A DNA stretch of 64,000 bases from Loigolactobacillus bifermentans DSM 20003 (GCF_001434575.1 NZ_AZDA01000093.1:89469-153468), one strand, 5' to 3'; numbered from the stretch's first letter, positions 49,537 to 58,634 are shown. A program made the numbers and translations. The notes: generated by a model from the sequence alone, not told the origin.

Positions 49537-49566
49537 AAGTCACTGCGTGAGCAGTGGCTTTTTTTG
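49537..49566 (+). terminator. Terminator of pfkA-pyk
   Basis: AAGTCACTGC (49537-49546) pairs with GCAGTGGCTT (49551-49560, one G-U), then T5. Confidence 0.85.
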
Positions 49567-49618
49567 TTGGGAATATGGTAAGCTTAGTAAGCTGAATAAA
49601 CGGACGGAGGTTTTTATT

Positions 49619-50077
49619 TTGGAAAGTTGGTTGTTTCTGCTGATTATTTTAGCAGTCTCATATTTCGGGAAAAATCAATCATTGTTAATTGCCACAGGTG
49701 TCGTACTGGCCTTAAAGCTCATTCCGAACACCGCTAAATTATTAAACACGATTCAGGCTAAGGGGATTAATTGGGGGGTGACGGTGATTTCCGTTGCGAT
49801 CCTAGTGCCGATTGCAACGGGCCAAATTGGCTTCCGCGACTTATTAAATGCGTTTAAGTCACCTGTGGGCTATGTTGCAGTGACTTGTGGCGTGCTCGTT
49901 GCAGTGTTATCAGCTAAAGGGGTTGGATTGTTATCTCAAAGTCCTGAAATTACAGTTGCATTGGTATTTGGCACCATTATGGGTGTTGTATTATTACGCG
50001 GTATTGCAGCTGGCCCAGTGATTGCATCAGGGATGACGTATGTGATTTTACAATTGCTCCAGCCGATATTAAAGTGA
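49619..50077 (+). CDS. UPF0756 (DUF441) membrane protein
   Basis: 152 residues from TTG 49619, 8 bases after GGAGG. Four hydrophobic helices beginning [22 protein letters not shown], with [13 protein letters not shown] and a C-terminal [18 protein letters not shown]. These are the conserved parts of UPF0756, function unknown. Followed after 10 bases by cvfB. No promoter is obvious; it lies after the pyk terminator. Confidence 0.88.
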   Translation: MESWLFLLIILAVSYFGKNQSLLIATGVVLALKLIPNTAKLLNTIQAKGINWGVTVISVAILVPIATGQIGFRDLLNAFKSPVGYVAVTCGVLVAVLSAKGVGLLSQSPEITVALVFGTIMGVVLLRGIAAGPVIASGMTYVILQLLQPILK

Positions 50078-50087
50078 GGTAAAAAAT

Positions 50088-50963
50088 TTGGATAAAGTAG
50101 ATTATTTAGGTAAAAAAGTCACCATGACGATGACAGATGAAAATGACCGTTATTATTTTGGTCAGTTAGAAGACGGCTTGACGTTTCGCGTTGCGAAATC
50201 AGAATTCGATCAGCCCCATGTGGTAACGGATGCCATTACAGGGTTTGCTTATGAAAATACGGAACATGTCTTGTCATTAACCACTAAAATGCCAACGGTG
50301 CGTTTAAATCAATTCGGTTGGGCCACAGTGGTTAGTAGCCGCCGTGATCTAGGTGTTTTTGTCTCGATCGGGTTGCCCGATAAGGATATTGTGGTGTCGC
50401 TGGATGAATTACCAACGATCCATCACTTATGGCCTGAAAAAGGCGATCAGTTATTCGTGAAGCTAGCGGTTGATGTAAAGGGTCGGATGTGGGGCCATTT
50501 AGCCGATATGCCGGAATTTGAGGCCCGTTCACGCCGCGCTTTACCGACGATGAAAAACCATGATATTACGGGTACGATCTATCGCTTGAAATTAGTAGGC
50601 AGCTACTTGTTTACTGACGAACGTAATATTGGTTTCATTCATCCAAGTGAACGTGACGGTGAACCCCGTTTAGGGCAACGCATCAAGGCTCGGGTGATCG
50701 GTGTTCGGCCAGATGGAACCATGAATTTATCGATGCGACCACGCGCTTACCAGGCCATCTCTGCAGATGCTGAGATGATCTTAGCGGTATTACAACATCA
50801 GCCGGGTGGGGTAATGGCCTATACTGATAAAAGTGAACCTGAGGCGATCAAAACCTTCTTTGGCATTAGTAAAGGTCAATTTAAACGAGCTTTAGGGCAT
50901 TTAATGAAGGCCGATCTGATTGAACAACGTGAGGGAAAGACCTACCTTAAGCAGAAGAACTAG
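50088..50963 (+). CDS. cvfB: S1-domain RNA-binding protein CvfB
   Basis: 291 residues from TTG 50088, GAGG upstream. YitL/CvfB family: three S1-type OB folds (around residues 60-120, 130-200 and earlier N-terminal part) and a C-terminal winged helix (IKTFFGISKGQFKRALGHLMKADLIE). In Staphylococcus CvfB affects virulence and RNA; here simply an RNA-binding regulator. Co-transcribed with the UPF0756 gene by spacing. Confidence 0.9.
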   Translation: MDKVDYLGKKVTMTMTDENDRYYFGQLEDGLTFRVAKSEFDQPHVVTDAITGFAYENTEHVLSLTTKMPTVRLNQFGWATVVSSRRDLGVFVSIGLPDKDIVVSLDELPTIHHLWPEKGDQLFVKLAVDVKGRMWGHLADMPEFEARSRRALPTMKNHDITGTIYRLKLVGSYLFTDERNIGFIHPSERDGEPRLGQRIKARVIGVRPDGTMNLSMRPRAYQAISADAEMILAVLQHQPGGVMAYTDKSEPEAIKTFFGISKGQFKRALGHLMKADLIEQREGKTYLKQKN

Positions 50964-50971
50964 GCGGTCCA

Positions 50972-51000
50972 TTGCAATTCTCTCCCGCTAGGATTATGAT
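50972..51000 (+). promoter_or_regulatory. Promoter of fur
   Basis: TTGCAA (50972-50977), 17 bp, TATGAT (50995-51000). Transcription start near 51007, 34 bases before the ATG. Confidence 0.65.
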
Positions 51001-51040
51001 AGTAGCAAGATTGGTTTCGCTATCAATGGGAGGCTTTAAA

Positions 51041-51511
51041 ATGGACGAACAGTACTTAAAGAGCATTCAGCAGCAATTACATCAAGCTGGTTTTAAGCTA
51101 ACACCACAACGTGAGGCCACTGTTTGTTCATTAATTGAAAATGAAGAAGGCCACCTGAGTGCCGAAGAAGTTTACATGCGTGTTAAGGAAAAGTCACCAG
51201 ATATTGGTTTGGCGACTGTTTACCGCACACTTGAAATTTTAAGTGAATTGAAGATCTTAGACAAAGTTAGTTTTACAGATGGTTTGATTCGCTATGATCT
51301 ACGGCGTGAAGGTAGTCAGCATCATTTTCATCATCATTTACTCTGCACGCAATGTGGCAAAATACAAGAAGTTCATGAGGATCTTTTATTAGATGTTGAG
51401 CGTGTGGTGGAACAGCAGTTTCATTTTCAAGTCACGGATCATAAACTGACGTTTCAGGGGATTTGCATGGATTGTCAGCGTAAAAATCGAGAGCAGCAAC
51501 AAAAACAATAA
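51041..51511 (+). CDS. fur: Fur family metalloregulator
   Basis: 156 residues from ATG 51041 with GGGAGG upstream. N-terminal winged helix (HQAGFKLTPQREATVCSLIE, GLATVYRTLEIL recognition helix), then HHFHHHLLCTQCGK and a second CMDCQRK pair forming the structural Cys4 zinc site. Sits immediately before xerD, as fur does in B. subtilis, so Fur (iron) is favoured over PerR or Zur, but the metal cannot be read from sequence. Single-gene unit with its own promoter and terminator. Confidence 0.85.
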   Translation: MDEQYLKSIQQQLHQAGFKLTPQREATVCSLIENEEGHLSAEEVYMRVKEKSPDIGLATVYRTLEILSELKILDKVSFTDGLIRYDLRREGSQHHFHHHLLCTQCGKIQEVHEDLLLDVERVVEQQFHFQVTDHKLTFQGICMDCQRKNREQQQKQ

Positions 51512-51555
51512 AAATAAGGATGACTTATCGTAGGATGGGTGATCCTTATTTTTGT
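51510..51555 (+). terminator. Terminator after fur
   Basis: AAAAATAAGGAT pairs with ATCCTTATTTTT around a larger loop (51510-51521 with 51542-51553). Confidence 0.75.
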
Positions 51556-51708
51556 GGCAGTAGGGCTTGGACAGGCAGGGTGGCTTTTTCTAGCAAAATA
51601 GCTTATAATAAATAAAGTTATGTTAATTAGAACAAATATCAACATTAACCACTAACCAATTAAAAAAACAACTTCAACAATAACCACGTACACATCAGGA
51701 GGACAAAC

Positions 51709-52605
51709 ATGGAAAAATTAGAGACGATCGTTGCGGATTTTCGTCACTATTTAATTGTTGAAAAAGGGCTATCTGAGAATACCGTTGAAAACTATACCCG
51801 TGATATTCGTCGGTACACAGCCTTTTTGAAAGCACAGCAAGCCAGTACATTTGCGCAAGACCGTTTTATGGTGCTTAATTTTTTAGCTGATCTCAAAACA
51901 GCTGGGTTGGCAGCAAATAGTGTGATTCGGATTGTTTCAAGCTTACGTAAGTTTTACCGCTTTTTATGGGAGAATCAGTTGATCAAAATTGATCCAATGC
52001 AACAAATCGATTCACCTAAGCGTGAGCAGCATTTACCGCAAGTGTTATCTCAAAGTGAGGTCAGTCGTTTGTTAGCTACACCTGATACTACAACGCCATT
52101 AGGATTGCGTGATCGTACGATTTTAGAAGTGATGTATGCCACCGGATTACGTGTCAGTGAGTTAACGCATTTAAAATTAGATGAGCTGCATCTGAGTTTA
52201 GGGTTGATCCAAACCATTGGGAAAGGGGACAAAGAACGCTTGATTCCCATTGGTGATGTTGCGATTAAATGGATCAAACGTTATTTAGCAGATGTACGTC
52301 CAACTTTTATTCGGCCAGGGCAACATCCAAACGAACTGTTTTTAAACCATTATGGGCGGCCGTTTACACGCCAAGGAATTTGGAAGAATCTCAAACAAGT
52401 GGTTCGTGATGCAGGAATTGATAAAGATGTGACCCCGCACACACTTCGGCATTCATTTGCCACACACTTGTTAGAAAATGGTGCAGACTTACGAGTGGTG
52501 CAGGAGTTATTAGGGCATTCTGATATTTCAACGACACAGATCTATACCCATGTGAGTCAAAAGCATTTACGACAGGTTTATGACCGTTATCACCCGCGCG
52601 CCTAG
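51709..52605 (+). CDS. xerD: Tyrosine recombinase XerD
   Basis: 298 residues. Chromosome dimer resolution at dif with XerC (or XerS). N-terminal SAM-like domain (LIVEKGLSENTVENYTRDIRRY), catalytic residues in ATGLRVSEL (Arg), GKGDKERLIP (Lys), HTLRHSFATHLL (His-X-X-Arg), LGHSDISTTQIYTHV (His, nucleophile Tyr). AGGAGG before ATG 51709. A TATAAT (51604-51609) lies in the 150-bp AT-rich leader. A core gene next to fur, not a phage integrase. Confidence 0.95.
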   Translation: MEKLETIVADFRHYLIVEKGLSENTVENYTRDIRRYTAFLKAQQASTFAQDRFMVLNFLADLKTAGLAANSVIRIVSSLRKFYRFLWENQLIKIDPMQQIDSPKREQHLPQVLSQSEVSRLLATPDTTTPLGLRDRTILEVMYATGLRVSELTHLKLDELHLSLGLIQTIGKGDKERLIPIGDVAIKWIKRYLADVRPTFIRPGQHPNELFLNHYGRPFTRQGIWKNLKQVVRDAGIDKDVTPHTLRHSFATHLLENGADLRVVQELLGHSDISTTQIYTHVSQKHLRQVYDRYHPRA

Positions 52606-52669
52606 TTGTATTTGTTGTGTGATTATGGTATTTTTAAACTGATTAAGATTCAATGGCTAGGGGGCTATC

Positions 52670-53023
52670 ATGCTTTTTAAGTATAAAACGAATTACGAAA
52701 AAATTGCGATGGGGTTATTGTCCTTTGTACCTGACTTAGAGGATGTGGCACATTTGCAAGATGAATTGGCATGGTATCAGGCTGACGACCAACATGTACT
52801 TTATTTATGGAAGAATACCACTGGTGATTTTGCAGGCGTGATTGGTATTGAGATCACAACAGACTATGTGATCGTCCGACACATTGCATTAAGCCCATCT
52901 GATCGCAATCAAGGTAACGCTTTTAAGATGCTGACAGAATTGACCCAGTTATTCCCAGAGCAAAAATTAATGGGTACCTTATCAACAACGGCAATCGTTG
53001 CAGATTGGGAACAACAGCATTAG
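52670..53023 (+). CDS. ribT: RibT-like GNAT acetyltransferase
   Basis: 117 residues, small GNAT fold: VIGIEITTDYVIVRHIALSPSDRNQGNAFKMLTEL carries the acetyl-CoA-binding loop (RNQGNA). In B. subtilis ribT ends the riboflavin operon next to scpAB; here it keeps the scpAB neighbourhood without rib genes. Substrate unknown. GGGGG before ATG 52670. scpA follows 10 bases after its stop. Confidence 0.72.
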   Translation: MLFKYKTNYEKIAMGLLSFVPDLEDVAHLQDELAWYQADDQHVLYLWKNTTGDFAGVIGIEITTDYVIVRHIALSPSDRNQGNAFKMLTELTQLFPEQKLMGTLSTTAIVADWEQQH

Positions 53024-53033
53024 AGGTGAGCGT

Positions 53034-53774
53034 GTGGTATTAACGGTTAAGTTACCAGAATTTGAAGGCCCGCTGGATTTGTTGCTGCATCTCATTCAGG
53101 CTGCAAAAATGAATATTTACGATATTCCAATCGTCGCGATTACTTCGCAGTATTTAGCGTATCTGCAACAGATGCAGACTAATCAACTGGAAGTGGCCGG
53201 CGATTATTTTGTGATGGCGGCTACTTTGATGCGCATTAAAAGTCAGATGCTATTACCAAAAGCACCGGTCCAAGCGCCTGAACAAGATGACATGACAGAA
53301 CAGGATCCGCGGGCAGAACTTGTGGGACAGTTGATCAGCTATCAATTGTATAAACAGGCTGCTAAGCAGTTGCAAACACGTGAATTAGCACGTAAAGATA
53401 GCTTTAGTAAAGCGCCCAATTTTGCACCACAAATGGAACGGATCCCGATGCCTGAGCCGCCAGTGCAATTGACGATTTTGACCCAAGCGCTGACACAGTT
53501 GTTACAGCAGGCGGAACCACCACAAAAAACGGCTGTGGTTGGTGAGAAAGTGACCATTACCAAAATGATCCAGCAAATCAAGGATCAATTGCAACAAAAT
53601 AAACCACAAGAATTTAGTCATTTATTACCGCGACATGCGACGACTGAGGTCACTGTGACAACCTTTTTAGCCGTCCTTGAACTCATGCGGGCTGGTGATG
53701 TGGTTTGTCAGCAAGCAGATGATTTGGCGCCTTTATTATTAAAGCGCCAGGCACAGCCAGTGAAGGAGGCCTAA
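53034..53774 (+). CDS. scpA: Segregation and condensation protein ScpA
   Basis: 246 residues from GTG 53034 (GAGGTG upstream; product begins MVLTVKLPEFEGPLDLLLHLI as in the family). Kleisin subunit of the SMC-ScpAB condensin; the helical N-terminus binds the SMC neck and the C-terminal winged helix (TEVTVTTFLAVLELMRAGDV) binds the SMC cap. scpB begins 7 bases after its stop. Confidence 0.95.
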   Translation: MVLTVKLPEFEGPLDLLLHLIQAAKMNIYDIPIVAITSQYLAYLQQMQTNQLEVAGDYFVMAATLMRIKSQMLLPKAPVQAPEQDDMTEQDPRAELVGQLISYQLYKQAAKQLQTRELARKDSFSKAPNFAPQMERIPMPEPPVQLTILTQALTQLLQQAEPPQKTAVVGEKVTITKMIQQIKDQLQQNKPQEFSHLLPRHATTEVTVTTFLAVLELMRAGDVVCQQADDLAPLLLKRQAQPVKEA

Positions 53775-53781
53775 TCTAGGT

Positions 53782-54378
53782 GTGAATTTAAATGCAACAA
53801 TCGAAGGGCTATTGTTTGTGGCCGGTGATGAAGGACTCAGCTTAGATCAATTGGATGAACTGTTACCAGAAAATCCAGCGACGATCAGTCATGCTTTAAC
53901 GCGCTTAAAACAAGACTTACAAGCAGATCACCAACGTGGTTTAGTGTTGCTCCAATTTGGTGAGCATTTTAAATTGGCGACTAAAAAAGAGCTTGCACCA
54001 GTGATCAAACAGTATTTTTCAGCACCACTTTCAACCAATCTCGGACAAGCAACCTTAGAGACCTTGGCGATTATTGCCTATCAGCAGCCCGTCACACGGG
54101 TAGATATTGATGAAATTAGAGGGGTTCAAAGTAGTGGTGCCATTCAAAAGCTGGTGTTGCGGCAATTAGTTGAGGCTAAAGGGCGCAAAGAGGCGCCTGG
54201 CCGGCCTATTTTATATGGTACAAGTGACTTTTTCTTAGATTATTTTGAACTGAAAGACCTGACGCAGCTACCACCATTACCTGAACCAGAGGAATTAGCA
54301 GCACCTGAAACGAATGATTTATTTGCAACCTTTCAGGCACAATTAAATCAGGATGAAACAAAAAAAGACGAGGATTGA
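53782..54378 (+). CDS. scpB: Segregation and condensation protein ScpB
   Basis: 198 residues from GTG 53782, with AAGGAGG upstream at the end of scpA. Two winged-helix domains: IEGLLFVAGDEGLSLDQL and the conserved ETLAIIAYQQPVTRVDIDEIRGVQSSGAIQKL, GRPILYGTSDFFLDYF. Partner of ScpA and SMC. The C-terminal tail is acidic. rluB follows after 7 bases. Confidence 0.95.
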   Translation: MNLNATIEGLLFVAGDEGLSLDQLDELLPENPATISHALTRLKQDLQADHQRGLVLLQFGEHFKLATKKELAPVIKQYFSAPLSTNLGQATLETLAIIAYQQPVTRVDIDEIRGVQSSGAIQKLVLRQLVEAKGRKEAPGRPILYGTSDFFLDYFELKDLTQLPPLPEPEELAAPETNDLFATFQAQLNQDETKKDED

Positions 54379-54385
54379 TAAAACG

Positions 54386-55120
54386 ATGGCAGAACGATTA
54401 CAAAAAGTCATTGCAGCTGCAGGTGTGGCGTCACGCCGCAAAGCAGAAGCACTGATTCAAGCGGGCCGTGTGACGGTCAACCAACAAACCGTGACGACTT
54501 TAGGCACCAAAGTAGAACCTAGTGACCATGTCGAAGTGAATGGCGTGCCGTTGACGAAAGAAAAAAAACAGTATTTCTTATTGGACAAACCACGTGGTGT
54601 CGTTACAACGGCGCATGATGATAAGGGGCGTAAAACGGTTGTCGACTTCTTTCCTGAAGTTCATGAACGTTTATTTCCAGTTGGTCGATTAGACTACGCA
54701 ACGTCTGGTTTGTTGATCATGACCAATGATGGTGAATTAACGAATTTATTGACTCACCCTAAATATCAAGTTGAAAAAGTCTATTTAGCCAAAGTCAAGG
54801 GCATTCCAACCGTTGATGCTTTGAAGCAATTACGTGCCGGTGTCCGTTTGGAAAAACGCAAAACAGCACCTGCTAAAGCGAAACTTGTTTCCAGTGACCA
54901 AAAGCAGCAAACCGCTTTGGTCAGTTTAACCATTCATGAAGGGATGAATCACGAAGTGCGGGATATGTTGGCCCATGTGGGTTATCCGGTGATCAAATTA
55001 AGCCGTCAACAATATGCCTTTTTAACCACAGATCGGTTAGTTCCAGGCCAATCACGGCCTTTACAACACGAAGAAGTGGCACAGCTAAAGCGACTGGCTC
55101 GAACAGGGAAACGTTTCTAA
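54386..55120 (+). CDS. rluB: 23S rRNA pseudouridine-2605 synthase family (RluB)
   Basis: 244 residues from ATG 54386. N-terminal S4 domain (ERLQKVIAAAGVASRRKAEALIQAGRVTVN) and catalytic domain with the active Asp in FPVGRLDYATSGLLIMTNDGEL. RluB/RsuA family; linkage to scpAB is the usual Bacillota order, favouring RluB. A strong terminator follows. Confidence 0.93.
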   Translation: MAERLQKVIAAAGVASRRKAEALIQAGRVTVNQQTVTTLGTKVEPSDHVEVNGVPLTKEKKQYFLLDKPRGVVTTAHDDKGRKTVVDFFPEVHERLFPVGRLDYATSGLLIMTNDGELTNLLTHPKYQVEKVYLAKVKGIPTVDALKQLRAGVRLEKRKTAPAKAKLVSSDQKQQTALVSLTIHEGMNHEVRDMLAHVGYPVIKLSRQQYAFLTTDRLVPGQSRPLQHEEVAQLKRLARTGKRF

Positions 55121-55123
55121 ATA

Positions 55124-55162
55124 AAAATGCTTGAAACCGTTCAGGCTTCAAGCATTTTTATT
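55124..55162. terminator. Bidirectional terminator between rluB and fer
   Basis: AAAAATGCTTGAA (55124-55136) pairs with TTCAAGCATTTTT (55148-55160); A-rich left, T-rich right. It also overlaps the 3' end of the ferredoxin gene on the minus strand. Confidence 0.85.
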
Positions 55163-55396
55163 CGTATTGCAAATCTGAAAAGGGCCCTTTTGATGTTGAA
55201 TGGCATGGGTGGGGCATTGTTGATAGGCCGCTTTAAAAGCAGTACGTTCACTGTCAGGAATTGGCGTTACACTTTGATTATGATCGGGCTTAAAGTAAGC
55301 AATGCCTTCAGCGTCATAATCAAATAAATGAGGTGCTTTGAGCTGGCACAGCCCGCAAGCAATACAATTTTCTTGTTGTACACGACTATAATCCAA
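55148..55396 (-). CDS. fer: 4Fe-4S ferredoxin
   Basis: 82 residues from TTG 55396 (minus strand), with AAGGAG before it; the same length as B. subtilis Fer. Cluster ligands in [16 protein letters not shown] and the distant QCPTHAI, i.e. Cys-X2-Cys-X2-Cys and a later Cys-Pro. Acidic body. Divergent from ypbB-recQ with only about 30 bases between the two starts, exactly the B. subtilis fer/ypbB arrangement. An electron carrier; the physiological partner is not visible. Confidence 0.93.
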   Translation of the reverse strand: MDYSRVQQENCIACGLCQLKAPHLFDYDAEGIAYFKPDHNQSVTPIPDSERTAFKAAYQQCPTHAIQHQKGPFQICNTNKNA

Positions 55397-55425
55397 AAAA
55401 TCACTCCTTAGAAGGAAGCATGACA

Positions 55426-56457
55426 ATGCCAAATATTGCACCAGAATATTTATTATTATTATTCTCACAACAGCAATGGCGTCGACCGTTAGCAATTTAT
55501 TACATTTTGCAGGGAAAACGGACGGTGTCGAATTTATATGCAGGTTTGGCGTATCAGTTACTTTCATTATATCAGTTTTTACCACAACTTCAGCTGGCAG
55601 ATTACCAACGGCAATTAAAAGTGCTTGTTCAGCGAGGCTGGTTAGTGGCACAAGATAAAAAAATGAAAAAAACGGTTCAAGGCCAGCAGCACGAACAAGA
55701 ATGGCGCCAGCAGCAGTTGCTGCCAACCGGCATTGATAGTTTGCATTTTCCTAAGGCGAACCATTATACAGCCCGTTTGTTTTTAGCGACTCAAGTGATC
55801 TCTGAGCTAGGTTATCAAAATCGCCAGTATTATCCCTTAATGGTACCTGAGCGTGATCGGATTGCTGTGAAACAATGGTTATTTGGACAAAACAAAGCGA
55901 CCTTGGTGGCCACCTTTGCACAAGATTGGCAGCATTTTTTGACACAATTAGCGCCACAAGATGCAACCTTTATGAGCTTTTTTCTCAGTGGTCACGCGGT
56001 TGATCGGCTCACCATTGAACAAGTCGCTATCCGGCAACAAACCACTTCATTTGCTATTTTCTTACGGCAGCAGGCTTTGATTTATCGGCTTTTAAGGCAG
56101 GCCGCGCAACTACCAATGTTTGCGTCACTGTGGCAGCCGATGGCACCTACTTCAATTTTAAGTCATAGTGCCGCCCAAACGTATCAAGCTGTTTTACAAG
56201 GCACGTCGCTTCAAGCCCTACAGCAACGCCGGCATTTAAAGGCCAGTACGTTAACTGAGCATTTATTAGAAGCGGCGATTTTAATGCCTGATTTTCCATT
56301 TGATGCTTTTTTTAGTGTCGATCAGCAGCAAGTATTAGCCGATCAGTTTCAGAATTGTCCGATTGATCAATGGCAATTTCAGCAATTGGGACAGTCATTA
56401 CCGTTTTTTCAGTTTCGATTGTATCAGATCCAGCAAAGAAGGCGACAGCATGGATAA
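55426..56457 (+). CDS. ypbB: YpbB-like helix-turn-helix protein
   Basis: 343 residues from ATG 55426 with AAGGAAG upstream. A Gln-rich, helical protein; N-terminal part [35 protein letters not shown] resembles the family beginning, and the C-terminal part (about 255-340, [22 protein letters not shown]) is the helicase-associated helix-turn-helix. It overlaps recQ by 8 bases, the conserved B. subtilis order, and probably serves RecQ-type unwinding. Function not established. Confidence 0.82.
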   Translation: MPNIAPEYLLLLFSQQQWRRPLAIYYILQGKRTVSNLYAGLAYQLLSLYQFLPQLQLADYQRQLKVLVQRGWLVAQDKKMKKTVQGQQHEQEWRQQQLLPTGIDSLHFPKANHYTARLFLATQVISELGYQNRQYYPLMVPERDRIAVKQWLFGQNKATLVATFAQDWQHFLTQLAPQDATFMSFFLSGHAVDRLTIEQVAIRQQTTSFAIFLRQQALIYRLLRQAAQLPMFASLWQPMAPTSILSHSAAQTYQAVLQGTSLQALQQRRHLKASTLTEHLLEAAILMPDFPFDAFFSVDQQQVLADQFQNCPIDQWQFQQLGQSLPFFQFRLYQIQQRRRQHG

Positions 56458-57892
56458 ATTGACGCAGACATTGCAACAGCATTTTGGCTACTCGGATTTT
56501 CGACCAGGCCAGCGAAAGATCATCGAGGCTGTTGTCGCACAAAAAGATGTTCTCGCCGTTTTACCAACCGGAACTGGCAAGTCGTTGTGTTATCAATTAC
56601 CAGGTTATTTGCTGCCAGGCACAGTGCTGATTATTTCACCTTTGATTTCACTGATTCAAGACCAAGTGGCTTCTTTAAATTACTTAGGTGAAAAAAGTGT
56701 GTTGGCGTTGACTTCTGGCTTGGCGCCAGCTGAAAAGGCCAGCCTATTACAGCATCTGGATCAATACCATTTTATTTTTATGGCACCTGAAATGGCGATG
56801 CAACCTGCAGTACAACAGCGATTAGCAGCAATGCAAATTGCACTTCTCGTGGTCGATGAGGCGCATTGTATTTCACAGTGGGGACTTGATTTTCGTCCAG
56901 ACTATTTAGCGCTAGGCCAGTTACGTCAGTTGATTCAACCGCGCAGTACCTTAGCACTGACAGCAACGGCCACGCAAAAAGTACGGCAGGATATTTTGGA
57001 CAAGCTGGATTTGATACCAGCACAAACGACGCAGTTGGTGTATTCGGTTGATCGGCCAAATATCTATTTAGATGTGCAACGCTTTCAAAATGATGCTGAA
57101 AAGGACACTGCGCTGTTACAGGCGTGCACGACATTAACAGGACCAGGGATTATTTACTTTTCAAGTAAACAAAAGGCTGAAGCAATGGCTACTCAGATCC
57201 AGCAAAAAACACAGATTGCCACAGGCTTTTATCATGGCGATCTCAATCGTGAAGATCGGTTTACGATCCAACAGCAATTTATGACAGGTACCCTGCAAAT
57301 CATTTGTGCCACGACGGCGTTTGGAATGGGGATCAATAAGGCCAATATTCGGTTTGTGATCCATTATCATCTGGCAGCTGATCTTGGCAGCTATTTACAG
57401 GAAATTGGACGCGCTGGCCGGGACGGTCAGCAAAGTATTGCCATTTTGTACTATCAGCCTGGTGATTTTCAATTGCAGGCGAGTTTGGTGACGAAAAGCA
57501 TTCCGGCTGCGGCGTTGATCAGGCAGTATTATGCAGCACCGGCTCACTTTGATCAATATGATTTCCCGGAAGTCCAATTGCTACGTTATTATCATCAGCA
57601 ACAGTATTCGGAAGCCGAGGTCAGCAGTCTTTTCGTGAAACGTCAGGCTGAAAAACTAGCCGCTTTGCGCACCATGTTGCAGTATATTGAGACAGAAAGC
57701 TGCAAACGCGCGTTTATTTTAAATGATTTTGAAGAGCCGGCAGGTGATCATGATAAACAGTGTTGTTGTTGGCAGCAATCAGCTGACTACTTGACGCAGT
57801 TAGCGCTTGATCATGGTTCGCCGCAAATGCAACCTTTATTAAACTGGCAGGAAAAATTAACGCGGCTTTTTCCAACAGTCGATAGAGATTAG
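56450..57892 (+). CDS. recQ: ATP-dependent DNA helicase RecQ (short form)
   Basis: 480 residues from ATG 56450 (product [21 protein letters not shown]). Superfamily-2 helicase: Q motif FRPGQ, Walker A LPTGTGKSLCYQLP, DEAH box VVDEAHCISQWG, LTATATQKVR, GRAGRDGQQS. A RecQ zinc-like segment CKRAF ... QCCCW near the C-terminus is present, but the RQC winged helix and HRDC domains are missing, like the short B. subtilis RecQ. Coupled to ypbB. Confidence 0.93.
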   Translation: MDKLTQTLQQHFGYSDFRPGQRKIIEAVVAQKDVLAVLPTGTGKSLCYQLPGYLLPGTVLIISPLISLIQDQVASLNYLGEKSVLALTSGLAPAEKASLLQHLDQYHFIFMAPEMAMQPAVQQRLAAMQIALLVVDEAHCISQWGLDFRPDYLALGQLRQLIQPRSTLALTATATQKVRQDILDKLDLIPAQTTQLVYSVDRPNIYLDVQRFQNDAEKDTALLQACTTLTGPGIIYFSSKQKAEAMATQIQQKTQIATGFYHGDLNREDRFTIQQQFMTGTLQIICATTAFGMGINKANIRFVIHYHLAADLGSYLQEIGRAGRDGQQSIAILYYQPGDFQLQASLVTKSIPAAALIRQYYAAPAHFDQYDFPEVQLLRYYHQQQYSEAEVSSLFVKRQAEKLAALRTMLQYIETESCKRAFILNDFEEPAGDHDKQCCCWQQSADYLTQLALDHGSPQMQPLLNWQEKLTRLFPTVDRD

Positions 57893-57930
57893 GAAATTAA
57901 CGGAAATATACAGAATTTAAAAAAAGAGTA

Positions 57931-57939
57931 TGTTACAAT
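57931..57939 (+). promoter_or_regulatory. Extended -10 promoter of the LysM gene
   Basis: TGT-TACAAT about 80 bases before the start of the LysM protein gene. Confidence 0.45.
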
Positions 57940-57963
57940 GTTTTTGAGTGAAGTAAAAGTGCG

Positions 57964-57995
57964 GCGACGTCGCATTAAGCGAATCATCGCTTAAT
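57964..57995. repeat. Two adjacent palindromes in the LysM gene leader
   Basis: A perfect GCGACGTCGC (57964-57973) is followed directly by ATTAAGCG/CGCTTAAT (57974-57981 with 57988-57995). The second ends 5 bases before the AAGGAGGG ribosome binding site, so the RNA could hide or present it. Confidence 0.6.
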
Positions 57996-58016
57996 TCATA
58001 AGGAGGGCAAACCTTC

Positions 58017-58634
58017 ATGAGTGGAAAAAGTAATAACCATGGTGAGAAGCCATGGAATGCACAATTCGATAGTGAGCGAAATGCAAAGGGTGAAGTATCA
58101 CGTTCTGCAACGCGTAAAAAAGAAAAGGGCAATGCCGCATTTGTCACCTTTTTAACCATTGCATTGTTAGTCTTAGCTGCATTACCAGTTGGGGCTTGGT
58201 CGATCGTGCAGAGTCAAATGAACAAACCGGTGACCTCACAACAAGCAACAACTAGCAAAAAGAAAACCAAAAAGGTCGCAACGGCTACAAAACATAAAGC
58301 AAAAGCAAGTTCAAAAAAAGCAACGAAAAAGGCCAGCAGTTCAAAAGCTAGTCACTCAGAAGCTAGCAGTTCATCGAGCGTTGCTAGTAGCGTCAGCAGT
58401 AGTTCTGTGGCAGCTAGCAGCAGTAGCAGTGTGGCCAGTAGCCAATCAACTGCTAGCTCAAGTAGTGCCAGTAGCAGTAGTAGTGCTGGTAAAAAATATG
58501 TAACTGTCGGTGCTGGTCAAGGGCTATACCGCGTTGCTGTTAATAATGGGTTAACAGTTTCTGAATTACTCCAAATGAATGGGTTGTCCAGTGCTTCTAA
58601 ATTAAGCCCAGGGCAGCAGTTAAGAGTCAAATAG
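58017..58634 (+). CDS. Membrane-anchored LysM protein (YpbE-like)
   Basis: 205 residues from ATG 58017 after AAGGAGGG. Layout: a charged cytoplasmic N-terminus (about 40 residues), one membrane helix (FVTFLTIALLVLAALPVGAW), a Lys-rich then Ser-rich low-complexity linker of about 80 residues, and a C-terminal LysM domain (YVTVGAGQGLYRVAVNNGL ... GQQLRVK) that binds peptidoglycan. B. subtilis YpbE has the same layout and also lies next to recQ. No catalytic domain, so a wall-binding or scaffolding role is inferred. Confidence 0.85.
   Translation: MSGKSNNHGEKPWNAQFDSERNAKGEVSRSATRKKEKGNAAFVTFLTIALLVLAALPVGAWSIVQSQMNKPVTSQQATTSKKKTKKVATATKHKAKASSKKATKKASSSKASHSEASSSSSVASSVSSSSVAASSSSSVASSQSTASSSSASSSSSAGKKYVTVGAGQGLYRVAVNNGLTVSELLQMNGLSSASKLSPGQQLRVK

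Noticed and set aside
51709-52605. Tyrosine recombinase as a mobile-element integrase
   Set aside because: It has XerD-type motifs and the conserved position after fur; no attachment sites or cargo genes surround it.
55397-55726. Upstream extension of the ferredoxin frame into ypbB
   Set aside because: TTG 55396 has AAGGAG directly before it and the 82-residue length matches known Fer; the extension overlaps ypbB.
58321-58490. Ser-codon repeats in the LysM gene as a CRISPR-like or satellite array
   Set aside because: Repeat unit is 3-9 bases, in frame, and encodes a low-complexity linker.
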